Source of the DNA: Ifrita kowaldi
Lineage: Eukaryota > Chordata > Aves > Passeriformes > Cinclosomatidae
Assembly: GCA_013398055.1 (NCBI GenBank)
Contig: VZRS01014440.1
Location: forward strand, 1 to 64,000
DNA: 64,000 nt
Reading direction: 5' to 3'
The notes under the pieces are model-generated. The model searched no databases. It was not told the origin of the DNA and saw only the letters and a program-made list of their open reading frames with translations. Of this stretch, positions 60,481 through 64,000 are shown in pieces (positions within the stretch are counted from its first letter, which is position 1; each line of letters begins with the position of its first letter). The position numbers and the translations under genes are program-made.

Positions 60481-63400
60481 ATGATCAAGTGGCATGAAGT
60501 AATCAGAGGTTTTGTACAGATGGACAATGCCATGTACATACAGAGAAATGGAGAAATACTATGAGAACAGTCTGTGGGATAGACAGGAGCCATTTGGACC
60601 TTGGGCAACTGAGAAACATTGTCTTAGGGGGAAAAAAGATGTCCATGTTTCAGTATCAAGTGGAGACTAGTAGTTAAAGCCATCAGAAAAGAATTGCCAC
60701 CCTTTTCAGAAAACTAAAATTGCCTATTTTTCAGCTGAAAACTAAGGTGTTTTAGCAAAGATATTTTGTTGTTCATCACTTCTATAGTCTTCACAAAATA
60801 ACTGCAAATGACATTATGTTTTCATTACAAAATGTAATTCAGAGTGATTTACTATCAGTAATAAAGAGATGGTTTTCAAAACAAACATTCTGATCTTCTC
60901 CTATAATTTTACTCTTTATTCTCATAGTAAGGCATTAATTAATTAAGAGTAATTCCCTTCCCCACCTCTCTTCTGCTAAAATATGGTAAGATAGCTGTGA
61001 CATAACAATCATATTTTTGCCCTGAATTATCTTTTTTTAAATGTTTTCATATGTGGTACTGCAATTAGGGAAAACTTACGGGAAGCTAAAGAACATGAAC
61101 CTCAGTGATACAGACATTATTGTTACCTGTAGAAAAGACAAAATACAGCAAATGGAATACAATATGTTTCTTTTCCGATAAGGTGTAGGAGTTTTGTAAC
61201 ATAAAGGCCAAAGTAGAAGCTAAGCCCTTTTTTTTTCTATCAACACAGCTACAGAGTTAATCTGTTGAATATTAACTTTGAAAATAATCTGTATGGAGAA
61301 GATTTTTCAAAGGTACAAATTGGATTTCAGAAGCTTTATTGATCTTAGTAGAAAGTGAATACAAAGCCAGGCTCTTTAAAAAATTTTACCATCTCTGTAT
61401 GTGTATGTCTGTATGTAAATGCATGAATTCTAGTGTGTGGATATATGCATGTATATGTGAATGTGTGTGTACATATATTTATATTTATATGCTACCTTCA
61501 AATGGCTATGGGAAAATCAATATCTCTGTCAATCTGGAAAATTATCCTTAGAGTGGAATAGAAGATTCATTTTTCCCTTTTAACTTTGAGTTGAAGTAAT
61601 ATAGATCTAAAAACAAGAACAAGGATATTTTAAGCCATAAATTTCAAAAGATTTAATTAATAGTAAGAAAAGTAATAGGTAAATGACTGCCATCTATCAC
61701 GAGCAGAAAATCAAGTTTGCACCCTAGATCTTATCCATTTGGAAAACAACTTGGGACAGAATCAGTTTAGGTTATGAGAAATTTAGCCAGAAAACTACTT
61801 GCGTAAGTTATTTGGCATGCATTGTGTTTGTAATTTTGTACATATTGAGATTGGATTTTCAGTACTTCTTGGCAACAGGCCATTGAAGTCTCTATATAAT
61901 TACTCTTAATACCTGGGCAGGAAATGGAGACAGATATTAACATTTTTCTAACTAGTACAATATTGTTTCTGGGTAAAGTTTTCAAATATCTGTCAGGGTA
62001 ATTGCTCCTGTTCAGAGGGATAGGACATGAAGATATTTCCTCTCAACTTCAGCATGTAAAAGTTCTTAATTAACATTTATATCTAGTCTAAAATAACATT
62101 TCTTTTTCTGCTTAGCTTGTGGCTCTTTTAACTCTTTGGAGGTAGAGTGATGTGATTTCTCAATCATCGCACTTTAAGAAGCAGTCCATTTAACTAAGAG
62201 TATAAATGTTTTACACGGACACACGACATTCATACTACTTCTGAGATTTAAATAAAGAGCAAATAAAAAACACTGGATTCAGGAGTTAGGAAATTGAGGT
62301 TCAGATTGTGCAACAGAAGTAACTTCAGATCCCTCAGCCACTGACATCTTCAAAATGTATTGAGAGAACAGTCCTAAAAAAGAAATGTTTCTATTGTCTG
62401 CTGTCCTATTTTTTCTGCAGCCTAATTGAACAAAATAGTCTAAAATGAAAACCAACTATTCCTAGAGAGCAGAGGGGAAGTATATTAGACTGCCATCAGG
62501 AAAAGACTTTAATGACTTTAAAAGAACTTTTAATGTCACAAGTAGTGATATGGTTGCAATTAAATGTTCCACACCCAACCTCCCCTCCAGTGGGCTGTCA
62601 GATTTACAGATGAATGATGACTTCAAGTTCCTGAAAAACTAGCCATTTCCTACTTTTTATTGCTACAGCTTAAATAAGAAAGAAAAATTTGAACTGGGTG
62701 AACTCAGTGACTCATTTACCTGAAAAGAATTATATTTTTATGGCATTTGTATGTGTTTTGACTGACTGATTTTTATGCTGCCCTCTTTGGATTCTGTTAC
62801 GTATTGTATTTTAGAAAGCCTTGAGAAATTTGTTGCCGTCAGAAGCCAGAGACATTAATCTAAACCGCTTGTGTTGTGTTAAATAAACATTTGATAAAAT
62901 TACTCATACATTAATAAATTCACCCTCAATGATCTGTTGTGGTATAGGAGCAAAAATTACAGACATTACAAAAATATATATTTTGCAAGAATGATGAAAG
63001 GTATCACTCAATGAATTTTTAGTTGTTTGGAATATTCCTGTCCAAATGGCATGGACAATTTTAGGTAAAGACACTTAGATATACAGGCTCTTTGATAATA
63101 AAGACTGATGATAATTTTGTTCAGAAAAACAAAATCTTAATATGACCAAAGTGGCATTGTGTAATCCCTGTTTTAAGTATAGCCACTTAGCATTGACAAA
63201 TTCATGAGCTAGCAAGTAATATCCAGGTTTCTGTTCTTAACAGAGCAATACTTATGGATAAATGAGGATCTTAAATTTGTTCCATCCTTATCAATCCTAT
63301 TTCAAGCAATTACATGCACAAAAAATCAGAGAGTTCAAAAAAGGAATTATTAGGACTGGAAATTCCTCTGACTTTGAATAACTCAGGTCTCAGGCCCAGT

Positions 63401-63679
63401 CACAAGCTTTTTAGTTTGCTCACAAAAGTATAATGAAATAAAAATACCTGATACTCATGTTTACTAGGCATTTTAAGTTTTAAAATAGAACATTCCAAAG
63501 CAAATTTTTTTTACCCAAGGTTGCCAGTATAGAAGATGGAAATTCCTGAGGAACGTAGTATTAACAAGTAAAAAGACCATTCATAGAATACACATTTTTC
63601 TTTAAGCCAAAACCAGAGGTTCCTCAAGATAAAATTATACATAAGAGAAAGAAAACTGCATTGTGAAAACTCAAAGAGT
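60481..63679. other. Non-coding; contains a TG/TA microsatellite
   Basis: AT-rich unique sequence with no gene or interspersed repeat recognised. The one clear low-complexity element, 61394-61490, is listed separately. Confidence 0.55.
61394..61490. repeat. Degenerate (TATG/TG/TA)n microsatellite
   Basis: The block is made of TGTATG, TGTGTG and TATATT words with few interruptions, in alternating purine-pyrimidine order. It is an imperfect, old dinucleotide-type repeat. Confidence 0.75.
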
Positions 63680-64000
63680 GAGAAATGAGGAAAGACAAGA
63701 GAAAGAGATTGCCTGGGCCAATATTCTGAACACCTCAGCAGGCTCTGAAGTCTCCTCCAGCGCCAAGGAGGTAGGCTGCCCATGCCCTGAGGTGGTGCCT
63801 CCAAGCAGCCCTGCACCATCTCCTGGGAAAGAGAGCCACGAGGATCTCAGCCAGGCTGTGGCTGTCCCCAGCCACTGCCACCATTCCTGCCCTGCCCACC
63901 AGGTGCTGCCGGGCTGCACCTTGCTGGTGACAGCGTGGCATTGCCCCCCTTGCCAGCCTCCCAGCCCTAGAACAGCCTTCTTCTGCCCAGCTGTCAGGGG
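63680..64000. other. GC-richer block at right edge, unassigned
   Basis: Composition shifts abruptly from AT-rich to GC-rich at about 63740, with many CAGCC, CTGCC and CCAGG words but few CpG, so it is not a CpG island. Frames are open for 60-100 codons on the minus strand but resemble no protein I know. It may be the edge of a transposable element or of a GC-richer genic region continuing beyond the window. Confidence 0.45.

Noticed and set aside
1..64000. CRISPR arrays, operons, prophage or other prokaryotic systems
   Set aside because: Composition, CR1 elements, LTR and lack of long ORFs show vertebrate nuclear DNA; no regularly spaced repeats or bacterial genes are present.

Overview
The window reads as nuclear DNA of a vertebrate, most likely a bird. 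It is AT-rich and poor in CpG. It holds no open reading frame with recognisable protein homology. Its recognisable interspersed repeats are almost all CR1 non-LTR retrotransposon fragments, plus one solo retroviral LTR. CR1 as the dominant repeat, low overall repeat density and a retrovirus-type solo LTR fit a bird best; another sauropsid (crocodilian, turtle) is not excluded. I recognise no host exon, tRNA, rRNA, CRISPR array or bacterial-type gene.

Layout. 1-18240 is unique AT-rich sequence with a polypyrimidine tract at the left edge, a G-quadruplex-type run at 6649-6670, short local duplications and some motif-dense patches. 18241-21160 holds a CR1 piece from the end of ORF2 (18241-18861), a doubtful CR1 tail (19611-19722), an unexplained GC-richer block (19990-20340) and a CR1 3' end (20915-21159). 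21160-28386 is featureless. 28387-28990 is a CR1 copy with two internal deletions, keeping the start of the endonuclease and the 3' octamer tail. 31189-31230 carries a pol III A-box and may be an ancient tRNA-derived SINE. 35016-35428 is a solo LTR with three 20-bp repeats in U3, a TATA box and a poly(A) signal. 37701-39060 is a heavily decayed, very old CR1 reverse-transcriptase region. 44372-44555 is a probable old CR1 3' end. 44556-63680 is mostly unique AT-rich DNA with simple repeats and small hairpins. 63680-64000 is a GC-richer block running off the right edge.

The region therefore looks like a gene desert or part of a very long intron. All recognised CR1 pieces lie on the + strand and differ visibly in decay, so they record insertions of different ages. 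I found no evidence for a new multi-gene system. The observations worth checking are the structure of the CR1 and LTR copies, a possible ancient SINE, two short minus-strand ORFs that resemble signal-peptide or membrane exons next to good splice donors, and two patches dense in developmental transcription-factor motifs.
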